Source of the DNA: Apostichopus japonicus
Lineage: Eukaryota > Echinodermata > Holothuroidea > Aspidochirotida > Stichopodidae
Assembly (NCBI RefSeq): GCF_037975245.1
Contig: NC_092577.1
Span: 1,668,001-1,732,000 of the forward strand
Direction: 5' to 3'
DNA: 64,000 bases
Both the position numbers and the translations under genes were made by a program. Within the stretch, counting starts at the first letter, position 1. Each line of letters opens with the position of its first letter. Under the pieces are notes generated by a model. It did not search any database. It saw nothing but the letters and a program-made list of their open reading frames with translations, and was not told where the DNA came from. Positions 44,276 through 55,569 of this stretch are shown here, piece by piece.

Positions 44276-45969
44276 TTATGCCACAGTAGTTTCACTGATA
44301 CTGTAAGGCTTCTCAACTGTGTGTCTTATTTCATGGCTCTTTAAACTAGCAGCTTGTGCAAACTTTTTGTCACAGTAGTTACACTGATATGGCTTCTCCC
44401 CTGTATGTCTTCTTTCATGGACCTTCAAATTAGCCGCACAGGCAAACTTTTTGTCACAGTAGTTACACTGATATGGCTTCTCCCCTGTATGTCTTCTTTC
44501 ATGGACCTTCAAATTAGCTGCACAGGCAAACTTTTTGTCACAGTAGTTACACTGATATGGCTTCTCCCCTGTATGTGTTCTTTCATGTATCCTCAATGTT
44601 CCAGATTCAGCAAACATTTTCTTACAGTAGTTACACTGATAAGGCTTCTCTCCTGTGTGTGTTCTTTCATGGCTCTTCAAACTAGAAGCTTGGGTAAGTG
44701 TTCTGTCACAGTATTTACACTGATGAAACTTCTCTCCTATATGTGTTCTTTCATGGGCCTTCAAATTAGCCGCACAGGCAAACTTTTTGTCACAGTATTT
44801 ACACTGATATGGCTTCTCTCCTGTATGTGTTCTTTCATGGATCTTCAAACTACCAGCTTGGGTAAATGATTTGTCATAGTACTCACACTGAAAAGGTTTC
44901 TCCCCTGTATGTATTACTTCATGTATACTCAAATTTTCAGATAAATCAAACTTTTTGTCGCAGTAGTTACACTGATAAGGCTTCTCCCCTGTATGTCTTC
45001 TTTCATGTATCCTCAATGTTCCAGATTCAGCAAACATTTTCTTACAGTAGTTACACTGATAAGACTTCTCTCCTGTGTGTCTTCTTTCATGTCTCCTCAT
45101 TGTTCCAGATTCAGCAAACATTTTCTTACAATAGTTACACTGATATGGCTTCTCTCCTGTATGTGTTCTTTCATGGCTCTTCAAACTAGAAGATTGGGCA
45201 AAATGTTTGTCACAATACTTGCACTCATATGGCTTCTCTCCTGTGTGTGTTCTTTCATGTATCCTCAGTTTTCCAGATTCAGCAAACATTTTCTCACAGT
45301 AGTTACACTGATATGGCTTCTCTCCTGTGTGTGTTCTTTCATGGCTCCTCATTTCTCCAGATGCAGCAAACATTTTCTTACAGTAGTTACACTGATAAGG
45401 CTTCTCTCCTGTGTGCCGTCTTTCATGGCTCTTCAAACTCGAAACTTGGGCAAATTTTTTGTCACAGTAGTTACATTGATAAGGCTTTTCTCCTGTATGT
45501 GTTCTTTCATGTCTCCCTATTTGTCCAGATTCAGCAAACATCCTGTCACAGTAGTTACACTGATAAGGCTTCTCTCCTGTGTGTGTTCTTTCATGTCTCC
45601 TCAAACTAGCAGCTTGAGCAAACTTTTTGTCACAGTACTTGCACTGATAGGGCTTCTCTCCTGGATGTGTTTTTGCATGTTTTTCCACACTTCCAGAGTG
45701 AGAAAACAGCTTGTTGCCATCACTTCTTTCATAACGATTCTCTCCTCTATGAAGTGTACAAATCTCTATCTGGTTTGGTTTTCCAATAATTTGTTTAGTA
45801 TCGCCAGAGGATGTTTCTCCATCATTGGCCTCATCCTCCACGCTGAATAACAGATGACATGAGTAGCTATCGACTGGTTCCCCAGACTCCTTTTCTTCCT
45901 TCTTAACATCCTGTTGATGTCCTTGGTGATTTGAGTGAGCAATGTGTCCAGAGGACAGCCCCTGCAATA
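44276..45969 (-). CDS. ZNF-E: C2H2 zinc-finger protein, last exon (16 fingers)
   Basis: Acceptor CTTCAATTTTCAG, phase 1, first exon base 45969. Leader with VKKE and SGEP, half-finger [15 protein letters not shown], then 16 fingers. Finger 10 has tyrosine for its second cysteine (QCEYYDKSF). Fingers 14 and 15 are identical in protein and differ by one base over 84, so they are a very recent duplication. After linker HTVEKPY a five-base insertion (about 44300) shifts frame, giving a tail SISETTVA. Leader and array are subtype B, while the 3' flank matches the A-type gene ZNF-C, so the locus looks like a recombinant. First exon not identified. Confidence 0.87.
44401..44568. repeat. 84-bp finger duplication in ZNF-E
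   Basis: 44401-44484 and 44485-44568 differ by a single C/T. Both encode helix ACAANLKV, with the unusual cysteine at contact position -1. Confidence 0.85.
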
Positions 45970-48158
45970 CTGAAAATTGAAGCAAAAACGAGGTGAAATA
46001 ATGAAAACAGAAACCAACTTTTTTATTTATTCTACTTTTCTTAAATGAGAATTATTAGATAAGATTTGTTATCTACCTTGCTACTTGAAAGTGATCAGGA
46101 ATGTTCTTGCACTGATCAATATGAAATTGTTCACAAGGCTATTGCTATTTTTTGTACTTTGACCCATGGTCACCTCAGGTGACCTTTGAACTTTACAGTA
46201 ACCACAATTATAATCTAATTGGTGTTTAAATTATTTTCTGGTGGTTGAAGGTGATGTAAATTGCAAAATTGTTGAAAATGTTATCATATCATATTGGATC
46301 AACAAGGACTGATTTTTGTAAATTTTGTGATTATTTGTATATGCATTTGTCAACAGCATGGAATAAATGCATTGAAGACTTGCCCCAAACAGTGTACTGC
46401 CCTCTGAAAAAGTTAACCTTCTGTTGCTTGCAAGGGAAGTTTTCTTCTTGTCACTACAAAATGCAGACAGTTACTTATAGAAACGAGAGATCTGTTTTCT
46501 AGACCTTAGTTGTCCATCGCTGCTATGTACACTGTGTTGTGGGTAAATTGACCGTAGCTGCATATATTGACTGTACACTAGTGATTAATTACCGAAGGTA
46601 GCAAGCTGTGTGTGTATTTTCTGGGATCGATGGTGTTATCTAACACTTCTGTTACACCTCATTCGAAACTAGGTCAGATTACCTGCAATGGACGTTCCTT
46701 TTTGTGCGAGTCTTCACACCCTTTAGTGAGCAGGGTGAACACAAAAGAGATAGATGTAAGAGGATTAGTGGACAAGGGAGGAAGAGAAGAAAGAAACCAA
46801 CAGGGGAAAGAGGGTAGGAAGGAGATAACTTTTTGTGAATGACAACTAAGCAAAATCTTGCTCCCTTTTGGCAGATATCCAATATTTAAAAGGTACATGT
46901 ACAGTATGTCATTGTATCCACCACACAAATCACTTTTTACATTACCCAGGAACAGTTTGCCTGAGAAAGTTGTACTTGCAAGAAGTGTGAATGGGTTTAA
47001 GAATGCTTTGGAAATTGTAATCGGGTCTGAGTGTTTGTGTCTTCAGCTTTTTTATCTCTCCTATAGGGTCCTTGATGGGGACTTCAGTGTCCCTCCTCAG
47101 CTCCTGATCGTTTTTTTTCTACTAAACTAAACTATCCCACTTTTCCCAGTCTGAATTATATCTACTACTTTTTTCAGATCCCAACTTCCGGATAAACGTT
47201 TACAGGGAAATCTGCGTACAGCTGGTAGGCCTATTTTGTATAGTTGCTCAAATACAACATAACTAGACTATTCGCGGAACCGCTACCTGTGTTAACAGTG
47301 TTATCGTGAGACGGTGACCCTGGTTCCACCTTTACGGAGACCTGAAACATTATGTTTCCCGTGGATAAGTGCTCGGTTTATGATCTTCTGCTTGTTTTGC
47401 GGTTGATCCGTTTTGTCTTGTAATTTGTTTTATTTTTACACTACGTAATATTAAACCAGAAAAGGAAAACGTTTAGTTGTTCCGATACCCAAACGTATTC
47501 GTACTTTATTGTGCGCTAAGCCATACAAATATATTAATAATATTCTTGAATTTGCGCACACGTACGCACCAAACTGAAAAGGGATTATCTATTGACTAAT
47601 GTGGCAACATATATAGGTATTGTCTACTAAACAGAATTTGAAGTTCAATTTCTATGCCGCAACTTGTACCTTGTATTATTTTAGAGTAGCGCCCTCGGTT
47701 AGTACAAGCTAGTTAAGAATAAACATGGCCACCAACCAAACGATGTGTGTACTCTTAGTTTAGTTTAGTAGAAAAAAGGGATCAGAAAGGACACTCGAGT
47801 CCCTATCAAGGACCCTATAGGAGAGGAGCAAAAACAGACAACACAAAAATCTGACCCGATTACTATAAGAAAATTGCTTGTGACCCGAAATTTTTCGTAG
47901 GCTACTCAAATTTTTTGGGACCAAAATCGTATTGGGCCAAATCAATTTTCGAATAAAACGTGTTTCGATTTAGACCAAAATATGTTACAGGCCTACCATT
48001 GGGGGGGGGGAGTAGTCTGCGCAAATGGGGGGGGGGAATAGCCATACCCCACTCAACCTCGGGCTGCAGTCGGGGGAATTTGAAAACGTCCAAACTGCAC
48101 GCGACGCGTGCTGTGTGACCAATCATTGCCCCTTTTTAAATACATAACTGTCGGGCGT
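45970..48158. other. Upstream flank of ZNF-E
   Basis: Homologous to the flanks upstream of B and D but more diverged. Contains reversed REP-X (46430-46690), LINE 3'-end fragments at 46960-47125 and 47758-47870, and the unoccupied foldback site near 47511. No gene supported. Confidence 0.7.
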
Positions 48159-49085
48159 ATGGAGAGCCGTTTTAACTTTTAATAAGGAATTTCAGATGTC
48201 TCAAATAATTTCAGATATCTCAAATTAAATTACAGATATCTCCAATTTATTTAACATATCTAAAAATAATTGCAGATATCTTAAAATCAATTTCAGATAT
48301 CTCGAAATACCAGAGAATTTCAGATATCTGAAATTGAATTCGAGATATCTGAAATTGAATTCGAGATATCTGAAATTGAATTCGAGATATCTGCAATACT
48401 ATTTCAGATGTCTGCAATACTATTTCAGATATCTGAATAGAATTTCAGATATCTCAAATTCAATTTCAGATATCTGAAATATAATTGCAGATATCTCGAA
48501 TTCAATTGCAGATATCTGAATAGAATTTCAGACATCTCGAATTAAATTACAGATATCTCAAATTTCAGATATCTGAAAATTCCTGATTAAATGTTAAAAT
48601 GGCTTTCCATACGTACGCCATTTTAACATTTAATCAGGAATTTCTGCATATGCGTTTCAGATATCTGGAATTCAATTGCAGATATCTCGAATTCAATTTC
48701 AGATATCTCGAATTAAAATTTCAGATAACTTGAATTCAATGTCAGATATCTTGAATTCAATTTCAGATATCTCGAATTCAATTTCTGATATCTGAAATAG
48801 AATTTTAGATATCTCGAATTCAATTTCGGATATATCGAATTCAATTTCAGATATCTCGAATTCAATTTCAGATATCTGAATAAGAATTTCAGATATATCG
48901 AAACCTATTTTAGATATCTCCAATTCAATTTCAGATATCTGAAATGAAATGTCAGATATCTCGAATTCAATTTAAAATATCTCTAATTTAATTTTAGATA
49001 TCTGAAATATAATTTTAGATATTTAAAATAAGAAACAATCTAAGATATCTAAAATTCCCGGTTAAATGTTAAAATGGCTTTCCAT
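48159..49085. repeat. Pair of complete GATATC foldback elements
   Basis: Element 1 spans 48159-48610 and element 2 spans 48617-49085; each has GCC(A/G)TTTTAAC-type inverted ends and an interior of degenerate TTTCAGATATCTCGAATT units. They meet head to head across ACGTAC, forming a perfect hairpin with arms of about 27 bases. GATATC occurs tens of times. The minus-strand ORF at 48699-48923 only translates the repeat. Confidence 0.8.
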
Positions 49086-50456
49086 ACGGGCGGGTAAATA
49101 TGAAAATTATAGATATCGCTTTGAGCAATAAAACAAAGTCGCCTGCAGCGTGGACACAATACATCGCGGGGCACAAACCAAAAAATCTATCATGCCGCTT
49201 GCATTGTTCTTTTTTTGGTCCTAAAGTTTGGTCCAAAGAATGTTTGTCCAACAAAATTGGAGTACAAACAAATTTCGGGTAATAAGCAAATTTTTGGTCA
49301 CAAGCACTGTTTGGATCACATTTTTTTTTTCTTGGGGAAATGATAAGGTTTGGTCCCAACAAATTTAGTCCAAAACAATTTTGCTCACAAAAATATTGGG
49401 GTTTCAAAACTTGTTTTCTTGGTAAAACGAATTTTTGGATAACAAAAATTGTCCCAAATTATTTCATTTTGTCGGAACATAGAGACGTCGGAACATAGAG
49501 ATGTCAGACCATAGAGATGTAACCAGTGGTCTAATGGCCCTAATAGAGGAACCCTATTGATTTTGATGTTCATATCATGAATATTAACAAGTTCACAGGG
49601 TTAAACGTGAAAATATTTAAACTGCAATAACTTGCAAAACATAAAGTTGAAATTAATTTTTTTTTTGGTATGTTAATATTGGTAAATCTCATACACTAAC
49701 TTGTATGTTGCCATTGATATAAATCATATTTACTAGCATTATTTCTCTTTTTACTGTTAATAAGGCCTACTTAGTAATCAATGAACAGCCACAAAGGAAC
49801 CATGAAATGTTTTCATTCTGGTTCCCATGTGCTAAGTGCTTGTTCAGTCTTTGGCTACAAAGAACAATTGGAATTCAAAGTATTTTATAAGCAGAGTGCA
49901 ATAAAACACAAATATTCAGAAATTTTCCAATATGTTCAAAAAGACTTTAATTTCTGCCAAATATCGCAGTCTTGACTCATAAAAGGTACTTTTGCAAAGT
50001 TACATTGTGTCAAATTTCCTCTGAACACAGACATACCAGTTATCCTGATAGTTTCCACAACCACATATACTGATGTATGCTTCTAAGTGTCACTCATTTA
50101 GGTAATTAGAAATTCATTCTTCTGTGGGTGAAATATTGGGCTTAATGTCCCAATCTTTGAGGCGTAAGATTCTACCAACCTTTGGACATTTCTTTTCTTG
50201 TATGGTAACATAAGTGACTGTCAAAAAAAATATCACATGCAGGCCGGGACGGTTGACCCATCTGTACGAGTGTGTGAGTTATTCCATATGAATGCATTAC
50301 CATATGCAAGGCTTCAAATCATGATCAAGTAGAATAGAATGGTCTATATTTGAAGTATCTCTTTTGAAATATATTCTGGCAAAGAAACCCTGATATTTGC
50401 TTTATAACCAAACTTATTAATTAGCATATGACCCATATATTTGCCATTTTTCACAG
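49086..50456. other. No gene recognised; degenerate repeat then AT-rich DNA
   Basis: 49190-49480 is a degenerate low-complexity repeat with TTTGGTCC/GGACCAAA cores, similar in style to 24940-25060 and 47880-47985 on the other side of the GATATC elements. GTCGGAACATAGAGA recurs near 49470-49515. From 49560 to 50456 I see nothing beyond AT-rich DNA. Confidence 0.5.
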
Positions 50457-50589
50457 CTACGTTGGATATGTTGCGAGAAACCGCCTGGCAGCCATTGATT
50501 TTAATTACCACCGGAACCGTCCCAACATGAAAGATGGAAATGATCAGCTAGTGTGTTTCCTTCTATGCCTTCATTATCTACTTATTTAA
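50457..50589 (+). pseudogene. Isolated exon-like domain fragment (AIDFNYHRNR)
   Basis: After a good acceptor (CCATTTTTCACAG, ending 50456) the frame reads YVGYVARNRLAAIDFNYHRN and is open to a stop at 50587. The pattern RxxLAAIDxNxH is familiar from a family of uncharacterised, possibly transposon-derived proteins in cnidarians and deuterostomes; that identification is from memory and tentative. No flanking exons were found and the fragment soon loses similarity, so it is probably a relic or a single exon of an undetected gene. Confidence 0.35.
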
Positions 50590-51560
50590 AATGTGTATTG
50601 AAAGAAAAAAAAATAATCATAATGATAAATATATAGACTGATTTAAATGCTTTCTTCCAGCAACACGGTAATGTTTTAAATTATTAAAAATTGCATAAGT
50701 CTCCATAAGATGTAAAACTCGTTTCACTTTTATTCACACTTAGAGCTGACTTAACAACAAAATATTTACATTTTAACCACAGATGCACTTGGTGGTATGT
50801 GGATTCTTTTATGACTTACACCAGCGGTTAAACACATTATTGGTTTGAAAACACTTTCAGGGGATTTACCTGGTACATGAACATACAGTTCTATACCCCT
50901 TGTGATGGTAGTAATTGGTTTCTGTGTTTCTTGGTGAAAACAGCAAAACAAAAGTTGATTAAGAGAAGCCTAAAAAATATTAGACCACCAGTGTCCTCTG
51001 TCCCTAAACCAACAACAGAAGAACCAAACAAACAATATCAGACTAGCTTAACATATAATTAATGGTTGTAGTTTATTAAGCTCATTGACGCAAATATGTA
51101 ATATAATTAATCAAACATTGCACAGTAGAAGTGAAATACTGCAAGCAAACATTCTTAAATTTATGCCACTATAATGTAATCTCACCAACTTAAGTCACCA
51201 AATTGGTATAAGAAAGTTCTACTGAATCTGTGTATATTACACTTCTGTCAAAAAATGTGACACCTGAGGGCAGTTTTTGTGGATATATCGGCAAGGTATA
51301 GAGTAGCTGATTTGGAAGGAAAACCAGCACATTTCCACAACTACCCAAGTTGTTCATGCATATGACATTGAAAAATATAGCATAGCTGGGTCAATATAAA
51401 GGCATACATATGTCAAAATAAACCAGTCTAGCATGTATTGTTTTTTTTCTAAATCAATACCTTGTCCTTTCAGTACCCATAACAAAAAATTATAATACAT
51501 GATAGGTATCGAAACACTCATTTTGATATATATGTTGTTTCATTTAAATATGATTATATC
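50590..51560. other. No gene recognised
   Basis: AT-rich sequence with short ORFs only; I see no splice-bounded coding segment, repeat or RNA gene. Confidence 0.4.
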
Positions 51561-51875
51561 TAAAAGAACCAAGAACCAAATTGGAGCGAAGGTTACCTTA
51601 TGTCAGAAGATAGATAAGAACAAGCTGCAATATTTTGGACACATTTCTAGGAGAGAAGGTGACAACTTGGAGAAGATCATTACCCAAGGTCATGTTGAGG
51701 GTCAACGAAAACGTGGTAGGCCAAAAGTTCGATGGGCTGACGGAATAAAAGAGATCACCGGCATGAACATCTGCGCAGCTCACCGATATGCCCAGGATAG
51801 AAGTGGTTGGAATGTCATCATCAATAGGGTCACAAAGGGTCAGTAATGACTCATAGGACGACGACGACGATATCT
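51561..51875 (+). mobile_element. LINE 3' end (endonuclease-RT carboxy terminus)
   Basis: Carboxy-terminal segment of a non-LTR retrotransposon ORF2 with the typical LQYFGHISRREGDNLEK, RKRGRPKVRWADGIKEI and AQDRSGWN motifs, ending at 51846. A short 3' tail with a GAC trinucleotide run (51858-51870) follows. This tail and motif set fit the RTE/I-like group more than the CR1-like LINE elsewhere in the window. Severely 5'-truncated. It runs into the end of the P2X7-like exon from the opposite strand. Confidence 0.75.
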
Positions 51876-52350
51876 AAAATCTGCCAATTTTAAATCCTGT
51901 GTAGTGACCATCCTCTGATGGAAACTTGTCCCTTATGCACCAAACTGCACAGGATGGGATGACTACACAGTTATAACCTCCAGTCATGCCCGCTTTCCAA
52001 TATATAAAGGACCTGTATGCAGTGTATCTGTACGTATTATTACTACCTGGTCTGTCTCCCAGTGCCAGTAGGTCATATCTTTGGACCATTGCCAGATCCA
52101 AAGCTTTGGGGTCCATGATCAGTGACCTGAAATGTACGTTATTGGTTACACAGGTTCCATGGCTATGCCTACAGCACACACTTTCTCTCTCAGTTGGCAT
52201 GGCTCTACATTTTCCACAAAAGCACCAATCCGGAGCCTCAGAGTCACTGCCTTCTCTGGTTGCTATGGTTTCACATTCCTCTGGATGTCTACTCAATAGA
52301 CTAAAGCAAAGCTCTCTAAGCTCCCCTTCTGCTTTTCCACCGAGGAAAGT
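51874..52350 (-). CDS. P2X7-type C-terminal cytoplasmic domain protein, last exon
   Basis: The acceptor TTTCTTTGCAG ends at 52351, phase 0; the exon encodes 158 residues and a TAG. It carries the hallmark of the P2X7 intracellular 'ballast' domain: a Cys-rich start (WCFCGKCRAMPT, then CCRHSHGTC), YRYTAYRSF, then IPSCAVWCIRDKFPSEDGHY and GFK at the very end, as in vertebrate P2X7. The cysteines and histidine would bind zinc. No P2X transmembrane or ATP-binding ectodomain is seen; many invertebrates encode this domain in stand-alone proteins. The exon joins in frame with the Cys-rich exon at 56919-57144. Its stop codon directly abuts the LINE tail arriving from the other strand. Confidence 0.82.
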   Translation of the reverse strand, partial: TFLGGKAEGELRELCFSLLSRHPEECETIATREGSDSEAPDWCFCGKCRAMPTERESVCCRHSHGTCVTNNVHFRSLIMDPKALDLAMVQRYDLLALGDRPGSNNTYRYTAYRSFIYWKAGMTGGYNCVVIPSCAVWCIRDKFPSEDGHYTGFKIGRF

Positions 52351-53724
52351 CTGCAAAGAAATGAGTGAGAACACTTTTTTAGGAAAGGTGCATGTTATTT
52401 GGCTGTTTGTTTGTCCAACTATCACATAGATTCAGACCACTCTTTTATTCTCCTGGTCATCTTCATTTAGCTGACATAAACTATCAACACAATAGGGTAT
52501 GTCCGTCCTGTTTATATGGTCTTAGGGGTAGCAATCAGGTTCAGCTGGTGAGAATCACTACTTTAGCTTTTTCCCACTGGTGCTTCTTTTGTTGGCTGTT
52601 TTGTGTGGTCAGGGGTTTATCTTAAGCTTTGTTTGCTGGAGACTGTAAATTGATGCAGGGAAGCTTTCTCCACAGATTTATTCCAGCTTCCTCTTCATGA
52701 TATAGATCTTGCTTTACATTTTACTCTTATACTGTTCTTTACTTCATTACTTTACATTTTACTTTATTACACTGTACTGTTATCCATCTATTCGGAATAT
52801 ATTATAATAGTGTTGGATCTCTACAATAATAATATTTCAGGAAATCTTACTCTACTTGTGTTGTGTTTATTTATGCATACCCTGTTACACAACTATATGA
52901 ACTTCTTGGTTTCATACTGGTAGAAAGGTACAGTAGTGGTTGTTTGCGTAATCAGATGTTGATGTTGAAGCTTCTAGCTGTGTTCCATCAGGAAGTATAC
53001 GTCTAAAAGTGGAGGTCTGTTTTTACCTCCATGGTCTAACCATATGATATCCTTGGTTCTTGAGTTCTGCTCGAATGAATGTTACGAAGGGGCTCTTGCA
53101 AGCCTAATCATACAAATTTGAATGTAAAACTAGCCAAATTATTGCAAACCCTTAGCATATTATTTAGCAATTATTGTATACAGTTTAGGACGTATCTGTT
53201 GTGAAACTGTTTTAATGAATACTCCAGAGGCAACCTATGTACAGTAGTACTCCAAACTTAGACTTTATCAAAATGCAACGTTTTTGTAAAACAATGTAAT
53301 TGGCCACTTTATAAATTTTTCATAAATGAAAGAGAATTATTTCGATTGACGCGATGACATTGCTGCCATATACATTCTTAAAAATTTCACTTAGTTTTAA
53401 AAGTCACTTAATTCTACAAGATAATAGATGACTTATGGAGGTTGTTTTCAACATATTGCTACAATAAATTCATGGCAAATTATTAATGCAATCACAAACC
53501 CTAATATCAGCCTCAACAGTGTTGGCTCTGTTCACAGCTCCATCTTCTGTTGTAGGTGTTGCCGGGTCCATTGCACTTGATGTCAATTCACTGCAATTTT
53601 TTGAGTGTGTCTATTGTAAAAGGAAGAAAGGAGCCATCTTTTAATATATTTGAATACCAATTTAAGAAGCCTACACATAGTACATTTTAATGGGTGCGAA
53701 GACTCGTGCAAAAAGAAACATCTC
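52351..53724. other. Probable intron of the P2X7-like gene
   Basis: No exon, repeat or RNA gene supported. AT-rich with scattered ACTTTA repeats near 52710-52770. Confidence 0.45.
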
Positions 53725-53960
53725 ATGCCGGTAATCTGACCTAGTTTCGAATGAGGTGTAACAAAAGTGTTAGACACCACCATCGATCCCAGAAAATACA
53801 CAAACAGCTTGATACCGTCGGTAATTAGACACTAGTGTACAGTCAATACAAACAGCTACGGTCAATACCCACAACACAGTGTACATAGCAGCGATGGACA
53901 TCTCAGGTCTAGATAAAAGATAACATGGTATTACGTTTCATTACTGTCTGCATTTTGTAG
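53725..53960 (+). repeat. Dispersed repeat REP-X, solitary copy outside the ZNF cluster
   Basis: Matches 1540-1760, preceded by GTAATCTGACCTAGTTTCG and continuing weakly to about 54060. It shows that REP-X is an interspersed element and not just part of the zinc-finger duplication. Confidence 0.65.
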
Positions 53961-54489
53961 CACACGAACAAAACGCCACTTGCAAGCAACAGAAAGTTAA
54001 CTTTTTCAGATGGCGGCATGCGGTTTGGGGTGAATCTTCAATGCCTATAAGCCTCCATTTACTTTCCAAATCAAATTGTGCAAATACATTGGGTCCTTGA
54101 CTGGCAATCATACTCCAGGGGTGGATTCAGTGTTGGGGGTGGGGGGGGGGTATTCAATACTGTCACATATATGTAATACTGTAAGGTGAAAGGAATTTAT
54201 ACACATATACAGGAAGGAAAGATACACATACAGTAGGCACTTACTTTATTGGTCACATTCACTGTTTTCCTCAAGGGTACATAAACTGCAGCTGACACAA
54301 TAACTTCCTCCTATTGAAATGAAAGGAAAGATAGAAATTGAATAGTCTACTATTAACATTGGGAAGACAGGTCATTCTTACTGACCAATGCTTCCACTTG
54401 TTATTACTTTTACCCTACTGAGAAGCTGAGACAGCCTATAATACTTCTATGTCATTGTCTCATTGAGAATGGTAGCTTTGGTTCTATTT

Positions 54490-54793
54490 TAATAATAATA
54501 ATCATAATAATATTTGCTTTTTATATAGCGCTTTATACCAGCGATAGGTCTCAAAGCGCTTTACAGACGCTATATTACCCCTGGTCAATGATAACCTGTC
54601 CCAGAGACAATCCCTTCAGTCGGCAGCAGTTATATACTGCGCCCAATGACAAGTTACCTCACAGGTACCCATTTAACCCCTGGGTGGAGAGAGGCAAGTG
54701 AGATAAAGCATCTACTGTACAGTAGGCAGGAGTCGAACCAGCAATCCTTGGATCATGAGTCCGACGCCTTAGCCAATTGGCCACCACGCTCTC
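54490..54793 (-). mobile_element. tRNA-derived SINE
   Basis: Reading the minus strand from 54793: a tRNA-like head with A box (GTGGCCAATTGGC), anticodon-region CTCATGATC and B box GGTTCGACTCC (54729-54739). A body and a LINE-like 3' end follow, AAGCGCTTTGAGACC, then GCGCTATATAAAAAGC and an ATT-rich tail near 54490. The head and tail together identify a SINE rather than a tRNA gene. Confidence 0.8.
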
Positions 54794-55253
54794 ACTGATC
54801 ATTCATACACAGTTGATAACAAGTATGCTAATATGTTTGTTATCATTAACTGCCTTTTTAATACACTAAGAAGTTAGCCTAGTTAATTCTTCAGACTGGA
54901 ATTTGCATACATTTGTATCATATCTGTGTGAATTGGAGCAATCTGCTTTGCAGAGTAAATATGTACATAAAGTGCGATTGCCACAGTGGCTTATCCAGGA
55001 ATTTTCAATTGAAGGGGGCACAACTGGCTGGCCATCATTGGGCAGTGGTCTATGTTTGCTTTCTGAAGTGGGATTACTGTTGATGCCAAGAAGTGTTATC
55101 AAGAAGCAGGGTGGGGGGGGGGGTGCTACCCAGATATTCAGACATATCAAGTACATTCCAGCTTCACTATTGGCACCCAAGACAGATCCTTCCATAATAC
55201 TGTCGCATTCTCTACAAGGGAAACTGTCAGACTGGAGAATTAACAGTCTAAGT
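54794..55253. other. No gene recognised
   Basis: Contains the plus-strand ORF start of 54903-55403, which runs through a G-tract (55110-55121) and into the hAT-type MITE and is therefore not taken as coding. Confidence 0.4.
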
Positions 55254-55569
55254 CAGGGTTTCCCTAACTTTATCCCCCAACGAACCCCCAGTAGATGTCA
55301 GAGTTGTCCACAAAACCCCAACTTTTCGAGACATGATCTGAGTCATTATTATTATACTAAAATAGTCTTTTTAAAAGATCAATTTCATAGTGTAATATGG
55401 TAGAGTTTGTCGATAGGTACGACTTTTGTACATTACTAAAATTATATGATACATCAGATTTTAGTTCAACAAAAAGTGTAGTTTTGACTTTCAGAAACAT
55501 CTCATGAACCACCTGGGATGGACTCACGCACCCCCTGGGGGTTCATGCAGCCCAGTTAGGGAATCCCTG
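55254..55569. mobile_element. hAT-type MITE
   Basis: Terminal inverted repeats CAGGGTTTCCCTAAC at 55254 and GTTAGGGAATCCCTG ending 55569, with an 8-base target duplication GTCTAAGT (55246-55253) / GTCTAAGG (55570-55577), one mismatch. The subterminal CCCCCAGTAG and CCCCCTGGGGGTTCATG sequences are typical of hAT non-autonomous elements. No coding capacity. Confidence 0.85.

Noticed and set aside
48699-48923. Minus-strand ORF with repeated EISEIEF
   Set aside because: Pure translation of the GATATC subrepeats; a unit length divisible by three keeps it open.
51874-52350. Complete P2X7 receptor gene
   Set aside because: No transmembrane or ectodomain exons were found on the minus strand up to 62,000; only the cytoplasmic-type domain is present.
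54727-54793. tRNA gene with CAT anticodon
   Set aside because: It is fused to a SINE body and ATT-rich tail, so it is a SINE head rather than a functional tRNA gene.
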